Positions 7,890-16,824 are shown, numbered from the stretch's first letter. The stretch is 38,169 nucleotides of DNA from Planctomycetota bacterium (GCA_020848735.1 JADLHO010000043.1:1-38169), one strand, 5' to 3'. The notes: generated by a model not told the origin, from the sequence alone. A program made the numbers and translations.

Positions 7890-8926
7890 CGGCTGGCTCC
7901 GAGCGTGAGATCGCCCTGCAGGACCTGGTCGCCGCGCTTCCAGGTGATGCGCAGCGTGGCGCCCGCGGCGTGCCGTCGCATCACCTCGTCGAACTCGAGG
8001 CAGCTCCGCACGGTGCGCTCGCCGACGCGCACGATGAGGTCGTCGCGGCGCAGGCCGAGGGCCGCAGCCGGCGAGTCCGCCTCGATCCGCTCGACGTAGG
8101 CCGGCGGCGAGCGCCGCCCACCGCGATCGAAGAGCCTGATGCCGTGCGTGCCGGGCGAGCCGGCGGCATCCACCGCGGCCGACGGCGCGGGCAGGATCCC
8201 GTGCACCCAGCGATCGAGGTAGACCCGCAGATCGGCGGTCGGGATCGCGGCCGAGAGCAGCGTGTTCGTCTCCGTCGACTCGATGATGCGCGCGTTGAGT
8301 CCGACCCAGCGGCCGTCGAGGGTGAGGAGCGCGCCGCCGCCGTGACCCGGGTTGTTCGGCGCATCGGTGAGGATCAGCCGGCCGTCGAACGCGAGGTCCG
8401 CGAGTCGATAGCGGAGGCCGGTCGACGCGACGCCGCTCACGACGCCGAAGCCCGCCGACAGCTTCTCGGAGAACTCCGCGAGCCGGAACGCATTGCCGAT
8501 CGAGACGACGAAGCGCCCGGTCTCGGGAAGCTCCACCGCGGGCTCGAGCGGCGTGAAGGCCAGCGAGGTCGCCTTGGGGTCGAACTTCAGCAGCCGCACG
8601 CCGAGCCGCGGCTCGGGAGGCAGGAGTTCGGCGAGGTGCACGGAGCCGTCGGCGAGCACGATGCGCGTCTGGCCCGCCTGGATCATCACGAGGTCGAGCG
8701 TGAGGACGTGGCCCTCGCGACTGACGATCACGCCGGTCGCGAAGGGCTCGATGTTCTGCAGTCCCGACGCGCCGTGCACCTTCACGAGGCTCGGCAGGGT
8801 GCGATCGATCAGCGCCTCGAGGCGCGTGCGCGGCGCACGCTCGGCGAAGGCGTAGGGGCTGCCCTGGGCGGTGGCACCCGCGGTCGCGAGCGCGAGCGCG
8901 AGGAGCGCGTGAGGGACCCGGGTCAT
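7886..8926 (-). CDS. Exported trypsin-fold/PDZ pseudoprotease
   Basis: A 346-residue exported protein: signal peptide to about residue 21, trypsin-like fold at about 35-240 and a C-terminal PDZ domain at about 272-340 (YVERIEADSPAAALGLRRDD). It is clearly HtrA-like, but the triad is missing. The His position in GHVLTLDLVM is Leu79, the Asp position in PRLGVRLLKFD is Arg107, and NPGNSGG has become NPGHGGG with Gly196 for the Ser. The absence of frameshifts and the retention of fold-defining Gly, Pro and hydrophobic positions point to a maintained non-catalytic protein, not a decaying gene. Its start overlaps the stop of the intact protease gene by 4 bases (ATGA), and its stop overlaps the next pseudoprotease start the same way. 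Three paralogues are thus translated in sequence from one mRNA. Confidence 0.87.
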   Translation of the reverse strand: MTRVPHALLALALATAGATAQGSPYAFAERAPRTRLEALIDRTLPSLVKVHGASGLQNIEPFATGVIVSREGHVLTLDLVMIQAGQTRIVLADGSVHLAELLPPEPRLGVRLLKFDPKATSLAFTPLEPAVELPETGRFVVSIGNAFRLAEFSEKLSAGFGVVSGVASTGLRYRLADLAFDGRLILTDAPNNPGHGGGALLTLDGRWVGLNARIIESTETNTLLSAAIPTADLRVYLDRWVHGILPAPSAAVDAAGSPGTHGIRLFDRGGRRSPPAYVERIEADSPAAALGLRRDDLIVRVGERTVRSCLEFDEVMRRHAAGATLRITWKRGDQVLQGDLTLGASR

Positions 8927-10605
8927 GACTGCGGCCTCTCGAAGAGTTCGGACGGCGGCGCGCTCTCGTCGGTCGCCGCGATCGACCAGCCGGCGGCGAG
9001 TTCGCCGTCCAGCACGACGCTCGAGCGCGCGCCGTCGCGACGCAGCTCGACGAGGGCCTTCTGCACGGGATCGCGATAGCGACAGCCCGCGGCGCTGCCG
9101 TCGAGGAACAGCCAGACCTCGAGCTCGCCGTCGCCCGGCAAGCGCACGCGGTACGCCGGACGGTTGCCGACCATGGTGCCGCCGGCGAGCAGACCTTCGG
9201 CGCAGAGGGCGCGCCGACCCGCCGCCGGGCGCAGGAGCGGATTGCAGCGGCGGATGCGCTCCAGCTTCGCGCGCTCCTCCGCGCTCGGCTCGCGCAGGAG
9301 CTCGCCGTCGCGCGCGAAGGCGCTGCCGTCGTCGCGCAGCACGAGCGTGAGCGGGCCGTTGTCGATGCGGAGCTGTTCGCCGCGCCGCGACAGGCGCACG
9401 ACCACGCCTTCCGGGCCGCTCAGTTCGAGCGTCGCACCCTCGACGGCGTCTTGAAGGGTGGCGCCCTCGAGCGGTCGGGCGAGCGCGGCCAGCGCGAGCT
9501 TGCGGTGGTCCTCGCTCGCGAGGCGGTCCTCCTCGCGACTCGATCCCGTGTCGAGGCGTTGCAGCCGGAACCGCACGGACCTCTCGTCGCCGAGGCGGTC
9601 GTCGGCCGCGAGCGGACGGAATCCGAGCTCGACCCAGGTCTCGGCGGGCAGCACGCCGACGAGCGTGGCGAGCTGGTTCGCGCTGCGCACGGGGATGCCG
9701 TTGAAGCGCGTGATCTCGTCGCCGAGCTGCAGGCCGAAGGCCATCACGCGGGAGTCGGCGAAGACCGACTGCACGAAGACCCCCTGCCGCCCGTCGCGCT
9801 CCATGAACCAGGCATGGAGATCGAGCGTGCCGTGCTCCGCGAAGCGACCGGCCATGAGGTCGGGCAGGAAGTTGCGGATCTGGTTGCTCGCGATGGCGAA
9901 GCCGACGCCGACGTTCACGCGCCCGCGCTGATCCTGGATGGAGATGCGGCCGTTGATGCCGACGACCTCGCCGCGCAGGTTGAAGAGCGGGCCTCCCGAA
10001 TTGCCGGGGTTGATCGGGACGTCGACCTGGATGCAGTCGGGATAGACGAGCGCGCGGTTGCCCTGACCCGGCTGATAGCGGTGCGTGGCGGAGACCACGC
10101 CGAAGGTGGTCGTCGGCGAGAAGTCGCTCGCGAGCAGGAAGGGGTTGCCCATCGCGAAGACCTGCTCGCCGACGAGCAGCGCGTCGCTGTCGCCGAGCGT
10201 GGCGGACGGCCAGGGCTTGCCGTCGGCACGCGGGTCGAGGAGCAGCACCGCGAGGTCGCTGCCGGGATCGACGCCGAGCACCGTGGCCCCGTAGAGCTCA
10301 CCGTCGGGCAGGCCGATCTTCATGCGCTTCACGTCGGGCTTGCCGACGCAATGGAAGTTCGTCGCGATGAAGCCGAGCGGGTCGAAGACCACTCCCGAGC
10401 CCCCGCCCGGTGCGTCGAGGGGCATCACCGAACAGACGGCCGGCGCGACGCGGGCCATCACGGCCACGCGCTCGCGCTCGAGTGCGCGGACGCGTTCCAG
10501 CGCCTGGTCCGGGCTCTGTGCCGGTGCCATGCCGGTGGCGACCACGAGGCAGGCCGACACGAGACCGAGGGATGCGACGCCGCGCGGCGGGTTCGAGCGC
10601 GTCAT
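8923..10605 (-). CDS. HtrA/DegP-like serine protease with intact triad, PDZ and unknown C-terminal domain
   Basis: A 560-residue exported protease. A signal peptide (to about residue 30, ending MAPAQ) precedes a short helix and a trypsin-fold domain with the full triad: His85 in ATNFHCV, Asp117 in PGSDLAV and Ser203 in NPGNSGGPL. One PDZ domain lies at about 262-335 (GVFVQSVFADSRVMAFGLQLGDE). The remaining 220 or so residues have no domain I can name and contain LEGATLQDAVEGATLELSG near 390-410. HtrA proteins usually form trimers in the periplasm and degrade or hold misfolded proteins. The ATG at 10605 is chosen because it gives a proper signal peptide; the frame is open further upstream. It follows the NPCBM gene by 20 bases and overlaps the first pseudoprotease gene by 4 bases. 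Confidence 0.93.
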   Translation of the reverse strand: MTRSNPPRGVASLGLVSACLVVATGMAPAQSPDQALERVRALERERVAVMARVAPAVCSVMPLDAPGGGSGVVFDPLGFIATNFHCVGKPDVKRMKIGLPDGELYGATVLGVDPGSDLAVLLLDPRADGKPWPSATLGDSDALLVGEQVFAMGNPFLLASDFSPTTTFGVVSATHRYQPGQGNRALVYPDCIQVDVPINPGNSGGPLFNLRGEVVGINGRISIQDQRGRVNVGVGFAIASNQIRNFLPDLMAGRFAEHGTLDLHAWFMERDGRQGVFVQSVFADSRVMAFGLQLGDEITRFNGIPVRSANQLATLVGVLPAETWVELGFRPLAADDRLGDERSVRFRLQRLDTGSSREEDRLASEDHRKLALAALARPLEGATLQDAVEGATLELSGPEGVVVRLSRRGEQLRIDNGPLTLVLRDDGSAFARDGELLREPSAEERAKLERIRRCNPLLRPAAGRRALCAEGLLAGGTMVGNRPAYRVRLPGDGELEVWLFLDGSAAGCRYRDPVQKALVELRRDGARSSVVLDGELAAGWSIAATDESAPPSELFERPQS

Positions 10606-10625
10606 GCGAGGGGAGTCGGACGGGG

Positions 10626-11882
10626 TCAGGACTTCACGAGACGTGCCGCGGCGAACACGCAATGGTCGCCGAGGTCGAAGTGTTCGCCGAAGTCGACTTC
10701 GAGGGTGAGTTCCTTGCCGTCGTTCAACGGGAGGCGCAGCCCTTCGACGACGCCGCTGCGCACGTGGGATCGCTCGAACACGACGGTGCCGTCGATGGCG
10801 ACGCGGAAGGTCGCGTCGGCCGGGCCGGTGCTGCGGTCGTCGATGCCGATCGACGCCTCGAGCCAGGCGAAGCTGCCCGGACTCAGCGCCCAGGTGACGC
10901 GCGTGCGCGGCGCCATGCAGATGCCGCGCGCGAAGCGACGGCCGCCGAGCAGCAGCCCCTCGCCACCGGGAGCGGAATCGCGCAGGAAGAACGGCTCGAG
11001 GTCGAGGGCGGCCGTGCGCTGGATGGCCTTCGGTTCGGTCGCGGAGAGCCACTGCACACGCGAGCTGCGCACCGCGAACGAGCGCATCGCCGACGCATCG
11101 ATCGTGAGGCTCGCGCCTTCAGCGAGCCTCAGGCGCAGGCCGCGTTCGTCGAGGGCTTCGAGCCGACCGTGCCAGATCCCTGCCGCGACGGTCTCCACGC
11201 GGATCGACGGCAATGGCAGCGGTGGCGGTGCCGTGCCGTTGTCGGTGCCGAACACGATGCCGAGGACCTGATCGAGCGGCATGTTGCGCCGCTCGCCGCG
11301 GAAGTCGACGACGAGGTCGGCCCCTTCGACGCCGAGCACCCGGAGGCTGAGGCGCGTCGACTTGCCCGTGCGCGCGCGCGCGAACAGGACGTCGTCGGTC
11401 GCGGGAGGTGCCGCGAGCGCGGTCTCGAAGCCGCGCGCGTCGTCGCCCTCGAGGGCGAGCAGCCGCAGCGCGCGCACGTGCTGCCAGCGCAGTTCGAGCG
11501 GGTCGCCGAACGCGAGGCGGAGCTGCGCGTGCGCCTCGCTGCCCCCGGTGAGCTGCGCCGCGCTCTCGAGGCCCGAACGCAGCCACACGCGGCCGGGAGC
11601 CGCAGGCGCGGCAGGTGCGGCGGCGCCCGTCGGCAGGAGCATCGACTCGAGTTCGTCGAGCAGCACGCGGCGCGTCGACGCGTTGGGGAGCGTGAGTTCC
11701 AGAGACTCGCCGTCGCTGCTGCGCCACGCCGTCGCGGTGATGGTCTCGCCGCCGAGCGTGACGAGCCGCGCGGTCTCCTGCGCGGCGAGCGGAGCGCCGG
11801 CCATCACCAGGCCGACGACGAGGATTGCCCGCGCTCGCGAGGCATCTCGGAGCGGGAGCGAGTCGGTCCGCGGGCGACGCAT
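10626..11882 (-). CDS. Exported NPCBM/NEW2-domain protein
   Basis: A 418-residue protein. A basic N-terminus and hydrophobic segment ending APLAAQE form a signal peptide. The middle (about 35-280) is beta-rich with repeated short strands such as LVTLGGETITATAWRSSDG and RVWLRSGLESAAQL, typical of uncharacterised planctomycete secreted proteins. The C-terminal 130 residues match the NPCBM fold, a carbohydrate-binding type module: LLLGGRRFARGICMAP, then FAWLEASIGIDDRS, DATFRVAIDGTVVFE, and the final LEVDFGEHFDLGDHCVFAAARL. Its ATG at 11882 shares a base with the stop of the TPR-like gene (TGATG), indicating coupling. The protease gene follows after 20 bases. It may bring the system to a glycan or glycoprotein in the envelope; that role is inferred. 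Confidence 0.85.
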   Translation of the reverse strand: MRRPRTDSLPLRDASRARAILVVGLVMAGAPLAAQETARLVTLGGETITATAWRSSDGESLELTLPNASTRRVLLDELESMLLPTGAAAPAAPAAPGRVWLRSGLESAAQLTGGSEAHAQLRLAFGDPLELRWQHVRALRLLALEGDDARGFETALAAPPATDDVLFARARTGKSTRLSLRVLGVEGADLVVDFRGERRNMPLDQVLGIVFGTDNGTAPPPLPLPSIRVETVAAGIWHGRLEALDERGLRLRLAEGASLTIDASAMRSFAVRSSRVQWLSATEPKAIQRTAALDLEPFFLRDSAPGGEGLLLGGRRFARGICMAPRTRVTWALSPGSFAWLEASIGIDDRSTGPADATFRVAIDGTVVFERSHVRSGVVEGLRLPLNDGKELTLEVDFGEHFDLGDHCVFAAARLVKS

Positions 11883-12883
11883 CACTTGTTCTTGGCCCGG
11901 TTCAGCCGCTTGTAGTAGCCCTCGAGGATCTCGCGATAGCGCGACGGCAGACCCGTGTTGAGGTCGGCGCCGATCTCCTCGCGGTCGCGGTCCTTGAGGA
12001 CGTCCCAACGCTCACCCACCGGCGGAGCCTTGCCGAGCTGGCCGATGCGGCCCGCACCCTCCGGCAGGGCGCTCTTCGTCGCGGGGCTCTGCGAGGGGCC
12101 ATTGCCACCCGGCGAGCCGCCGGCCTGTTTCTCGCGCTCCTCCATCTCCTCGATGATCTTCTGGAGCTTCTCGACGATGTCCTTCTGCATGCCCTGCGTG
12201 GGGTCACCCGTGCGCAGCTTCTTGAGGTCGCGCTCGCAGCGCTTCATCTCGTCGGCGACGTCGTGCAGCGGGCTCTCGAACTGCGCCTCGAGCTCCGCGC
12301 GGCGTTGCTGGGCGACCGCACGGAAGCGCTCCGGGGCGCTCGGGAAGAGCTCCAGGTAGTCGGTGAACGCGGCGACGGCGTGTTCGCGCATCGGCACGTC
12401 GGCGAGCGCGGAGGCGAAGAAGAACGCGGCCTCGGCGTCGAGCGGGGTCTTGTTGCGGTCGCTGCGCAGATAGTCGCGCAGCACCTCGGTGGCCCCCTCG
12501 GGGTCCTCGCCGTCGAGCAGCACGCGGCCGAGGTGGTAGCGCGCGTGGGCGCGCACGTAGACGTCCTGCGTCGAGGTGACGAGCTTCGCGAGCGCGAGGG
12601 CGCCACGTGGGTCGCCGCTCTCGCCGAGCTTTGCCGCGTCCTCCAGATCGACGACGAGCGCCCGCATCAGCGTGTCGGCACCGAGGTCCGCCTGGCCGTC
12701 CGCGCAGGCCTTCGCGAACTGCTGGAGCTGCTCCTCGCTCGCACCGAGCGAGGCGACATGGGCCTCGAACGCGGCGCGATCGAAGGGCTTGAAGGGGTTC
12801 TCGCGCGCCGGGTCCTGCGCGGCGAGCGATCCGAGGACGCCGGCGGCGAAGATCGCCGCGCAGCGCAAGGCGCGCGCACTCAT
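11882..12883 (-). CDS. Exported TPR-like protein
   Basis: A 333-residue protein with signal peptide (MSARALRCAAIFAAGVLGSLAAQ). The region of about 60-225 is a series of paired helices with TPR-like spacing, for example ARYHLGRVLLDGEDPEGATE and AEAAFFFASALADVPMREHA. A coiled coil follows at about 225-275 (EKLQKIIEEMEEREKQAG), then a Gly/Ser/Pro linker, and the C-terminus contains LPSRYREILEGYYKRLNRAK, a tail I associate with planctomycete proteins encoded beside BatA/von Willebrand genes. The ATG overlaps the preceding stop by 4 bases and the stop overlaps the NPCBM start by one. It is probably a periplasmic scaffold in the same complex or pathway as its neighbours. No enzymatic motif is seen. 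Confidence 0.82.
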   Translation of the reverse strand: MSARALRCAAIFAAGVLGSLAAQDPARENPFKPFDRAAFEAHVASLGASEEQLQQFAKACADGQADLGADTLMRALVVDLEDAAKLGESGDPRGALALAKLVTSTQDVYVRAHARYHLGRVLLDGEDPEGATEVLRDYLRSDRNKTPLDAEAAFFFASALADVPMREHAVAAFTDYLELFPSAPERFRAVAQQRRAELEAQFESPLHDVADEMKRCERDLKKLRTGDPTQGMQKDIVEKLQKIIEEMEEREKQAGGSPGGNGPSQSPATKSALPEGAGRIGQLGKAPPVGERWDVLKDRDREEIGADLNTGLPSRYREILEGYYKRLNRAKNK

Positions 12884-14766
12884 CGGCCGCTCGACTCCTT
12901 CTCGAGCTTCGTCGCGAGGCGGCGGAGCAGGTCCTCGGTGCGACCCTGCTGGCGCGAGAGTTCGGCGGCGCGGTCGGCGACGGCCGGCGTCTCGCGCGCC
13001 GCCTCCGGCACTTCCTTGTCGAACTCGCTCGTCTGCTTGTTGACCCGCTTCTGCTTGATCATCACGAGCTTGAGCTCGGCGGAGAGCGGCACGAGCGCCG
13101 GCTGGCCGTTGCACATGCAGCAGCCACCGCTCGCGTCGTTCATCTCGATCTGTCGACGGAGCGCGTCGATCAGGTCCTTGAGCGTCTGCTCGATCTCGGC
13201 CTGAAGCGTCTGCGTCACGGCTCCGGTCTTGGTCGCCTCGAGCATCTCGCCGCAGTGCGTGAGATCGTCACGCAGCATCTCCACCACGGCGGGGAAGGCC
13301 GCCGAGCTGCCTTCCTCGGCGAGCAGCTTGAGCGCGTCGCTGGCCTCGCCGGAGAGCTCGTGCTCGCCGCGGCCGATCTCCTTGCCGCGCTCGACGACCT
13401 GCGCCGGCGCGTCGCCGCTCGCGGTCAAGGCCGTGTTCGCGAGGCGGTCGGCCGCCTTGGTGCGCGCGGAGAGCTCCTTCTGCTTCTCGAGCATCGCGCC
13501 GAAGCGCTCCTCGAGGGCACGCAGGACCTCGTCGCTGAGCTGCTGACGCAACTGGCTCAACGCGTCCTCGAGCTCCTTCTTGGCCTTCTCGAGCTCTTCC
13601 TGCGCGTCCTGCTGGTCCTGCTTCGCCTTGGCCGGCTTGTACTCCTTGAGCTGACCCGCGGCGGCCTTCTGCTTCGGCACCGCCTGCTGGACGTTCTTCT
13701 TGCCGGGCGTGCTCTTCTGCTCGGGGTCGTTCTTGGGGTTCTTGTCGTCCTTCTCCATGTCCTCGGCGACATGGTCGGTCTTGATCTGCGTGAGCTCCTG
13801 CGCCTTGCGCTGCTTGTCGAAGGGGAGCTCCATCAGGCGGCGCTTCGCCTCCTCGCTCATCCGCTCGAGTTCCTTCTGGGCGGCCTCGAGCTTCCGCAGC
13901 GCCTGGTCCATGTCCTCGAGCGCGCGCTCGGGCGTGTTCTTCTGCAGCTTCTGCTGCGCCTGCCCCATCGCATTCGAGGCACTCTTGCAGTTGCCCGAGC
14001 ACGACCCGCCCTCGCTGGGCTTGCCGTCGGGCTTGGCTTCGGAAGGCTTGGGCTCGGCGGCCTTGGCGGTGCCGGCCTTCTCGGCGTTCTTCTCGACCTT
14101 CTCGAGCTTCGTCGCGAGCGCCTCGGCCTGGTCCTTCAGCTCGGCCTCCTTCTTCTCCATCTCCGCCGCCTTCTCGGGCGCGGCGGCGAGACCGGACTGC
14201 CGGGCGTCCTGCTGCAGCGCCTTCTGCTCCTCGATCAGCTTCGCCACGGCGGCCTTGGCCTCCTCGAGCTCCTTGGCGTGCCGCTCGAGTTCCTCCGCCT
14301 TCGCCGACTCCTCCTTCTCGGCCTTCTGCTCGGCGATCAGCTCGTCGACGCGCTTCTTGTAGGCCTCGAGCCGCTTGATCTCGGCCAGCAGCTTGTCGAC
14401 GTCCATCTTGCGGGCGAGCAGGATGTCGAGCAGCGACTGCAGGTCGGACTGGAGCGCGTCCATCTTCTGCAGCGCCTCGTCCCAGCGGCTGCCCTCGATC
14501 AGCTTCTGCACCTCGTCGAGCGAGCTGTGCAGGTCACGCTCCTGGATGAACCGATTCCCCGCCTCGAGGACGGCGCCCTGCTCCGGCTCGGTCGCCGCCT
14601 TGACGAGCTGCAGCTTCTGCATCCGCTCGTGGAGTTCCTTGAAACGGCGGGTCGCCTCGGCCTGGAGGGTCGCCGCGCCTTCCTGGGCGCGGAGGCTGCC
14701 CTGCGTCGGCGCGAGACCGACGGCGAAGGCACAGAGCAGGGCGGCAATGCGGAGGATGGCGCTCAT
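12880..14766 (-). CDS. Exported long coiled-coil protein with Cys pairs
   Basis: A 628-residue protein beginning with a signal peptide (to about residue 28, SLRAQEG). Most of the chain is charged heptad-rich helix: about 30-235, 265-325 and 383-445. These are broken by a Lys/Pro/Ala linker with CSGNC (C256, C260) and another charged linker at 330-382. Near the C-terminus is GGCCMC (C549, C550, C552) followed by LVPLSAELKLVMIKQKRVN, a segment recurrent in planctomycete coiled-coil proteins. The Cys groups could form disulfides or bind metal. It heads the operon: a TAAGGT box lies about 105 bases upstream, and its stop overlaps the TPR-like gene start by 4 bases. A scaffold or envelope-spanning role is inferred. 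Confidence 0.84.
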   Translation of the reverse strand: MSAILRIAALLCAFAVGLAPTQGSLRAQEGAATLQAEATRRFKELHERMQKLQLVKAATEPEQGAVLEAGNRFIQERDLHSSLDEVQKLIEGSRWDEALQKMDALQSDLQSLLDILLARKMDVDKLLAEIKRLEAYKKRVDELIAEQKAEKEESAKAEELERHAKELEEAKAAVAKLIEEQKALQQDARQSGLAAAPEKAAEMEKKEAELKDQAEALATKLEKVEKNAEKAGTAKAAEPKPSEAKPDGKPSEGGSCSGNCKSASNAMGQAQQKLQKNTPERALEDMDQALRKLEAAQKELERMSEEAKRRLMELPFDKQRKAQELTQIKTDHVAEDMEKDDKNPKNDPEQKSTPGKKNVQQAVPKQKAAAGQLKEYKPAKAKQDQQDAQEELEKAKKELEDALSQLRQQLSDEVLRALEERFGAMLEKQKELSARTKAADRLANTALTASGDAPAQVVERGKEIGRGEHELSGEASDALKLLAEEGSSAAFPAVVEMLRDDLTHCGEMLEATKTGAVTQTLQAEIEQTLKDLIDALRRQIEMNDASGGCCMCNGQPALVPLSAELKLVMIKQKRVNKQTSEFDKEVPEAARETPAVADRAAELSRQQGRTEDLLRRLATKLEKESSGR

Positions 14767-14871
14767 GGTCAGGCTCTTGTTGGACGTCGTCGCCGTGGCT
14801 GCGGCACGAACGTCGCGAGAGGGGCCGTCGGTTCGGGTCCTGGCGACCCGGGTTCGCCGGGTCGGGGCGGA

Positions 14872-14877
14872 ACCTTA
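14872..14877 (-). promoter_or_regulatory. Candidate -10 box of operon A (TAAGGT)
   Basis: On the minus strand GGGATAAGGTT lies about 105 bases before the first gene of the operon. It is the most A+T-rich point of the gap and fits TANNNT. No -35 element could be assigned with confidence. Confidence 0.33.
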
Positions 14878-15125
14878 TCCCTTGTCGGCCGGAAGCGGGT
14901 GCGGGCCGCCCGTGGCAGGCAGGAATCCACGAGCCTGGGACGGCCCTGGCCGCCGGGATCTTCGCCGCGGGCGACCCGATTCCGGGCGGCCCCCTCGGCG
15001 GGTCCCTCGGCGGCCCCCCCTTCGAGCGGAGCGCGTTCCGTGCCGACCCGGCGGGATTGCCGGGCCGGCGGTCCGCAGGCTCGACCTCTGCGCGGCCGCG
15101 GGTGCGGCCACCAGCAGGATTCCGG

Positions 15126-15156
15126 GAGCCCGCGTGATGGACTCTCTCTCGGGCTC
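15126..15156 (-). terminator. Hairpin directly after the surface-protein stop codon
   Basis: GAGCCCG at 15126-15132 is the exact reverse complement of CGGGCTC at 15150-15156, giving a 7-bp stem with a 17-base loop right after the stop codon at 15157. There is no T run, so termination would be weak or Rho-assisted. It could simply stabilise the 3' end. Confidence 0.35.
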
Positions 15157-16824
15157 TCAGTTCGGGTTCAGCAGCATGTCGACGCCGTTCGACGTGATCA
15201 CGTCGAGCACGTTCGTCGCCGGCGAGGTGCTGATCGACTGCGCGAAGAGGTGCGCGCCCGAGAGGGCCAGGTCGGCCGGGATCGGCAGCGTGATGTTCTG
15301 CGTCGTGCCCGCGACCGCGAAGCCGATCGAGAAGTCGAACGAGCAGTGCAGGAAGCAGGTCGGCATGCCGATGCCGCTCAGGTCCGTCGGCGGCGCGGTC
15401 TGCGTGAGGCCGAGCGCGAAGGCGCCGACCGTGGCGCCGGCGGGGATGCGGCTGATCTGGACGTTGTGGTTCGTACCCAGCTTGGGACGGTTCGTGCCCG
15501 CCAACGTGAGCGGGAAGAGGTCCGCGCTGGTCGCGAACGGCATCGCGGCCGAGATGTCGGTTGCGCCGCCATCACGGGCATTGCCGCCACGGCTCCAGCC
15601 CACGAGGCCGTCGTCGTTCGCGCAGTCCTTGTAGCGGTACTCCACCACGCCATTGCTCGAGATCGCGACCTGCATGGTCGTGAGCAGCGCGGCGTTGTTG
15701 AACTGCGGCACGCCGGTCCAGGTGACGTAGGCGGTCGTCAGGTTCGGGTCGATGTCGAACTGGACGGCGCCGACGCTCGTCGGGTCCATGTCGTGCCAGA
15801 GCGGAGCGAGACGCGCGCCTTCGGCGAGCAAGAGGGCCGCGGTCCCCGAGAAGGTCGAGGCCGTGCGCGTCGTGTCGAGCCAGATGAAGCCGTTCGAGCA
15901 GATCTTGATGCCCGTCGTGCTGCCACCGGGGTAGCTGAAGGTGAAGCCGAGGTTCTGGATCGCCGAGAGCGAATCGTCGGTCAGCACGATCGGGGTCGAG
16001 GTCGGCGTGAACCAGTTGTTCGAGCCGGCCGAGACCGCGTAGCCCGTGCCCAGCGGCGCGAGCTGGACGCTGTTCACCGTGCTCGGCGTGCCGGCGAGAT
16101 CGAAGGTGCCGAGCGCGAAGGGCTCGTAGAAGCTCTCGGCCTGCGACACGCAGCCGGCGCCGTAGGTGCTCGTCGCCGCCGCGTTCGGGATCAGCGTGTA
16201 GTCCATCAGGATCACGCTGGCGAAGTAGGAGAGCGCGCCGGTCGTCGCAGCCTGCGTGGCGGAAGACAGACGACGCGAGAGGTGCGTGACGGACGAGCCC
16301 GTGGCCATCGCCGGCACGGTGGCCGGGAGCGGTGCGGGGGAATCGATCTCGACGCAGAGATCCGCGCCACCCATCGGGTCGTAGACGAACGGCGTCGTCA
16401 GCGGGATGTCGATGATGTAGGTGTTCGGCGAGGTGCCGGCGGCCGCGAGGCAGACGACGTTGCCGTTGAACACGGTGGCGTTGTCGGCGCCGCGCCGCGC
16501 CGCGAAGCTCGTGCTGGCGTCGTTGAAGTCGAGCGGGCTCGACGACATCTGCACGGTGACCCCGGTGTAGGTCTCACCGCCCGGGCTCGTCACGCCGCCG
16601 TTCGCGCGGAACTGCAGGCGGTTGATCGAGATCGGCGCGTTGATCCCCTGGTTCAGGAAGTGCGCCGTGTCGTAGATCATCTGGAAGCGGAACGCGGTGT
16701 TCCGCCAGGTGAGCCCGGACGTGCCGGCATTGGTCGTCGCCATGCCCTGCGGCACGACCACGGATTGAGCGGGAGCGGCCGCCGCGAGTGCGGCGAGCCC
16801 GATGCAGAGGGAGAGCTTCTTCAT
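15157..16824 (-). CDS. Secreted surface protein with planctomycete-type C-terminal domain
   Basis: A 555-residue secreted protein. A clean signal peptide (MKKLSLCIGLAALAAAAPAQ) begins at the ATG at 16824. The N-terminal 200 residues are Thr/Ser/Asn-rich beta structure. TSTYGAGC then starts a second beta domain (about 220-430) with YPGGSTTGIKICSNGFIWLD and VEYRYKDCAND, a pattern of extracellular jelly-roll-like modules. The last 110 or so residues (from LGTNHNVQISRIPAGATVG through ITLPIPADLALSGAHLFAQS to the end) match a domain repeated in many exported proteins of marine planctomycetes, perhaps a sorting tail. The Cys are few and scattered. A TACGCT box lies at 16891-16896. It stands between the two envelope operons on the same strand but is separated from both by gaps, so it is probably transcribed alone. 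Confidence 0.86.
   Translation of the reverse strand: MKKLSLCIGLAALAAAAPAQSVVVPQGMATTNAGTSGLTWRNTAFRFQMIYDTAHFLNQGINAPISINRLQFRANGGVTSPGGETYTGVTVQMSSSPLDFNDASTSFAARRGADNATVFNGNVVCLAAAGTSPNTYIIDIPLTTPFVYDPMGGADLCVEIDSPAPLPATVPAMATGSSVTHLSRRLSSATQAATTGALSYFASVILMDYTLIPNAAATSTYGAGCVSQAESFYEPFALGTFDLAGTPSTVNSVQLAPLGTGYAVSAGSNNWFTPTSTPIVLTDDSLSAIQNLGFTFSYPGGSTTGIKICSNGFIWLDTTRTASTFSGTAALLLAEGARLAPLWHDMDPTSVGAVQFDIDPNLTTAYVTWTGVPQFNNAALLTTMQVAISSNGVVEYRYKDCANDDGLVGWSRGGNARDGGATDISAAMPFATSADLFPLTLAGTNRPKLGTNHNVQISRIPAGATVGAFALGLTQTAPPTDLSGIGMPTCFLHCSFDFSIGFAVAGTTQNITLPIPADLALSGAHLFAQSISTSPATNVLDVITSNGVDMLLNPN

Larger units (their letters stand above)
14767..15156. other. Gene-free stretch upstream of operon A
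   Basis: About 390 bases of very G+C-rich sequence between the surface-protein gene and operon A, both on the minus strand. It holds the likely operon A promoter (14872-14877), a hairpin after the surface-protein stop (15126-15156), and a short direct repeat of CCCTCGGCGG near 14990-15012. I see no convincing coding frame, tRNA or riboswitch. Confidence 0.55.
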
